Positions 6,009-7,939 of a DNA stretch of 7,939 nt are shown here, in pieces (positions within the stretch are counted from its first letter, which is position 1; each line of letters opens with the position of its first letter). The translations under genes were made by a program, and so were the position numbers. The DNA comes from an uncultured Granulosicoccus sp. (GTDB taxonomy: Bacteria > Pseudomonadota > Gammaproteobacteria > Granulosicoccales > Granulosicoccaceae): positions 1 through 7,939 of the forward strand of contig CALDSR010000077.1 in assembly GCA_937924505.1 (NCBI GenBank), read 5' to 3'. The notes beneath the pieces are model-generated. The model had not been told where the DNA came from. It ran no database searches and worked only from the letters and a program-made list of their open reading frames with translations.

Positions 6009-7031
6009 ATGTGTTTTCGGCAGCCTGCCAAGACGGCAAGCCTTAACTTACGCCCGTTCATAGCCGCTACTTCCCAAGTTTTTGTCATCTTGAGTTTTGC
6101 CACGCTTACATTGCAGCCCATGCCTGTGGCTGCGTGGGATTCCGTTGTACAGATTGATGGTGAAACAATCCCGGCTGAGTATTTCGACGGGTATCAAGAA
6201 TTCTTAGTCACTGAATCCACCGGTTGTCCGGCCCCGGCAAAAAACCAGGTTAGGGATATGGTCAGCTTAGCGTGGGCAAAAGTTAAACTCGCCAAAGAAA
6301 AAGGTTTTCAGCTAACCGAGAAACAGCTTTCAAGCCTTGCAGATATAAAGGCCAAATTTGAACAAGACGACAATCCTAAAGATGAAGGAGATCATAATAA
6401 AAATCTTTGGCAAGTGCTCAGAACACAATCATTATACTATTGGGCTGCAGAACTACGTAAATCTACAAATGCGATAAGTGAAAGAGAAATCGTCGCAGAA
6501 TACCAGCGCCTGGTTGAATTGGGTGATGCAAGGGTCGTGGATGTTCCATTCTATAAAATCATGGTGATGGAATCTAACGATACCGTATTCGTTGATCAAC
6601 TTGCCCAAAGGCTTCGTTCAGGAGAGCTTTGGCGTCACATCAGTGTCGATATGAACCCGTATCTATGGAACACAGGCCAAACCGAGCGTTGGGTCGGCTT
6701 TAAACAGCTTGCGGGTTATCCAGCGAATACGTTTAATGACCTTAACCTTAAACCCAAGGAAATTAAACGAAACGATGTGATTGGACCTGTTGAATTAAAA
6801 GATCGGGTTCGTTTGGTGGTGATATTGGATAAAACCGTTGAGCCGATCGTGCCGTTAAATGCCAATTTGTCCGGTCGTAAAAATTGGGCTGTGGATCAAG
6901 TGAAAGAATCGGTAGAGCACCAATTGCGTCTCAAGTTATATGAATCCCTACTACGCGATCTGAACATCACAGAGAATGGAATACCCATCAGCATGGATAT
7001 CGACTTGCCATGCGTTATGAAATGGCAGTGA
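6009..7031 (+). CDS. Exported SurA/parvulin-like folding protein with degenerate isomerase domain
   Basis: A 340-residue protein. Residues 1-42 look like a signal peptide: Arg/Lys in the first 15, hydrophobic stretch about 17-36, probable cut after PVAA. After this comes VVQIDGETIPAEYFDGYQE, the opening strand and helix of the SurA N-terminal chaperone domain. Long amphipathic helices follow (about 75-170), including AISEREIVAEYQRLVE, which matches the 'is..ei...y' helix that precedes parvulin domains. Residues 175-280 resemble a parvulin (PpiC-type) domain, with a GYHIIK-like end at DRVRLVVILDKTVE, but the usual catalytic His-Ile-L and GGDLG segments are replaced by FYKIMV and TGQTERWVGFKQL. 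A final helix (about 295-318) would pack back on the chaperone domain as in SurA. It is likely periplasmic and acts as a chaperone rather than an isomerase; this is inference from fold-level similarity. Cys73 and Cys335 could form a disulfide. AGGA 8 bases upstream supports the ATG. Confidence 0.68.
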   Translation: MCFRQPAKTASLNLRPFIAATSQVFVILSFATLTLQPMPVAAWDSVVQIDGETIPAEYFDGYQEFLVTESTGCPAPAKNQVRDMVSLAWAKVKLAKEKGFQLTEKQLSSLADIKAKFEQDDNPKDEGDHNKNLWQVLRTQSLYYWAAELRKSTNAISEREIVAEYQRLVELGDARVVDVPFYKIMVMESNDTVFVDQLAQRLRSGELWRHISVDMNPYLWNTGQTERWVGFKQLAGYPANTFNDLNLKPKEIKRNDVIGPVELKDRVRLVVILDKTVEPIVPLNANLSGRKNWAVDQVKESVEHQLRLKLYESLLRDLNITENGIPISMDIDLPCVMKWQ

Positions 7032-7063
7032 TTGGCATGTATCTACATAGTTTTGTCAGGAAT

Positions 7064-7068
7064 GGAGG
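7064..7068 (+). promoter_or_regulatory. Strong ribosome binding site selecting a TTG start
   Basis: GGAGG lies 7 bases before TTG (7076-7078) and 4 bases before GTG (7073-7075). The spacing favours the TTG, which yields a textbook signal peptide. The in-frame ATG at 7037-7039 lies before this site and has no Shine-Dalgarno sequence of its own. Confidence 0.65.
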
Positions 7069-7075
7069 CTGGGTG

Positions 7076-7939
7076 TTGAAAACACGATTAAGTACACTGC
7101 ACGCGATTATGTTGGTCACATCGTTGAGCGTGCCGGTGGCGGGCTCGGTGATTGCTCAATCGGGGGCTTACGACTCAGAGATGGCTGAAATGCTGTTTTC
7201 GATGATTCTGAGTGATGACCATGAAATCGTGATAATTGACCTTGACGACACGGTTGATCAGGCGGATCTAAAGCTACGCATATCGAACACGTTGGAAACA
7301 CAAGATTCGGCCGCTTTGTTTGAACTGTTTGGTGAGTATGGCTTGGCAGTCGATATAAGTAATACCTCAACCGAAAAACTGACATTAAAAGCGCTGGGCA
7401 CGCCAGAGGAACGATTGCTAAAAGCCATACACAATGGCGATTACGAATCGGCGAATTCGATCTTGGCTAACGAGTCGGTTGACGTCAACAAAAGTGTCAA
7501 GGTAGAGCCCTTTTTCAGTGAGATGACGCCGATTTATTTGGCCTCTTATAACGGCAATACAGCGTTGGTTGAACTCCTGCTCAAAAACGGTGCGGCGGTA
7601 AATACCGTGGAACCGAATGAATCCGTTCTCAATAACGCAGTGGCTGCTAAAAAAATCGAAATGGTCAAGCTATTGTTGTCAGCTGGTGCGTCGCTTGATC
7701 GCTCGTACAACTTAGCGCTTTCTGCCGCAAGGAGCGAAGATGTTTCGCTAATGAAATTGCTGCTGGAGCACGGTGTTGACCCAACACTCATCGGCGAGAA
7801 AGGCTGGACGCCCCTGTCGCAAGCTATTATGTCAGGCAATCTGGAGGTCGCCCATTTGCTGGTTGAACTGAGTGATCCGCGCATTGTTAACTACCCAATT
7901 TCCGACAGTACCGATATTCCAGTCAGTAACGCCCTTCAT
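7076..7939 (+). CDS. Exported ankyrin-repeat protein, partial, C-terminus outside the window
   Basis: The frame is open from TTG at 7076 to the window edge (288 residues). Residues 1-27 form a signal peptide (MKTRLSTLHAIMLVTSLSVP, probable cut after SVIA). Residues 28 to about 110 are an acidic region that I do not recognise. Ankyrin repeats begin around 113 with LLKAIHNGDYESANSILAN and continue with TPIYLASYNGNTALVELLLKNGAAVN (151-176), LNNAVAAKKIEMVKLLLSAGASLD (185-208), ALSAARSEDVSLMKLLLEHGVDP (214-236) and TPLSQAIMSGNLEVAHLLVE (245-264), so at least four to five repeats. In-frame GTG (7073) and ATG (7037) are alternative starts. It begins 44 bases after the SurA-like gene on the same strand, so the two are probably one operon. 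Ankyrin repeats mediate protein-protein contact; the partner is unknown. Periplasmic or outer-membrane location is inferred from the signal peptide and the neighbour. Confidence 0.85.
   Translation, partial: MKTRLSTLHAIMLVTSLSVPVAGSVIAQSGAYDSEMAEMLFSMILSDDHEIVIIDLDDTVDQADLKLRISNTLETQDSAALFELFGEYGLAVDISNTSTEKLTLKALGTPEERLLKAIHNGDYESANSILANESVDVNKSVKVEPFFSEMTPIYLASYNGNTALVELLLKNGAAVNTVEPNESVLNNAVAAKKIEMVKLLLSAGASLDRSYNLALSAARSEDVSLMKLLLEHGVDPTLIGEKGWTPLSQAIMSGNLEVAHLLVELSDPRIVNYPISDSTDIPVSNALH

Noticed and set aside
7116..7884. Minus-strand open frames of 89 and 112 codons (7116-7385, 7546-7884)
   Set aside because: Antisense to the ankyrin-repeat gene, whose repeat pattern supports the plus-strand frame.
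1..7939. tRNA, rRNA, CRISPR array, transposase or complete insertion sequence
   Set aside because: None was recognised: no spaced direct repeats, no transposase motifs and no cloverleaf-like segments noticed by eye.

Overview
The window looks like chromosomal accessory DNA from a Gram-negative bacterium, most likely a gammaproteobacterium. The support for this is a periplasmic SurA-like protein, several signal peptides of Gram-negative type, and an ECF42-type sigma factor with its DGPF partner. The genus cannot be told from the sequence. By eye the base composition is middling; it drops to clearly AT-rich between about 4340 and 5140, and I did not count it.

Left part, all on the minus strand: the window opens inside a GT1-family (UGT/MGT-like) glycosyltransferase cut off at its C-terminal end (1-1049). 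Upstream of it lies a compact three-gene cluster read in the order MAPEG membrane protein (2879-3271), YCII/DGPF protein (2449-2808), ECF42-type sigma factor with a long C-terminal extension (1225-2445). A 10-bp inverted repeat (1092-1131) lies between the sigma gene and the glycosyltransferase and may end the cluster's transcript.

Middle part, still minus strand, with loosely spaced single genes: a secreted fibronectin-III-like protein with a six-cysteine tail (3693-4340), a small three-helix membrane protein (4566-4910) and a GNAT N-acetyltransferase (5144-5662). They are separated by AT-rich gaps of 225-420 bases, and nothing shows that they work together. The spacing recalls an integron cassette array, but I found no convincing attC core sites.

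Right part, plus strand, divergent from the GNAT gene across a 346-base gap: an exported SurA/parvulin-like protein whose isomerase domain has lost the family's usual motifs (6009-7031). It is followed after 44 bases by an exported ankyrin-repeat protein that starts at TTG behind a strong Shine-Dalgarno sequence and runs off the window (7076-7939). The pair looks like one operon, plausibly a periplasmic folding factor and its client. This is the part of the window most likely to be undescribed.

No rRNA, tRNA, CRISPR array, transposase or complete insertion sequence was recognised.
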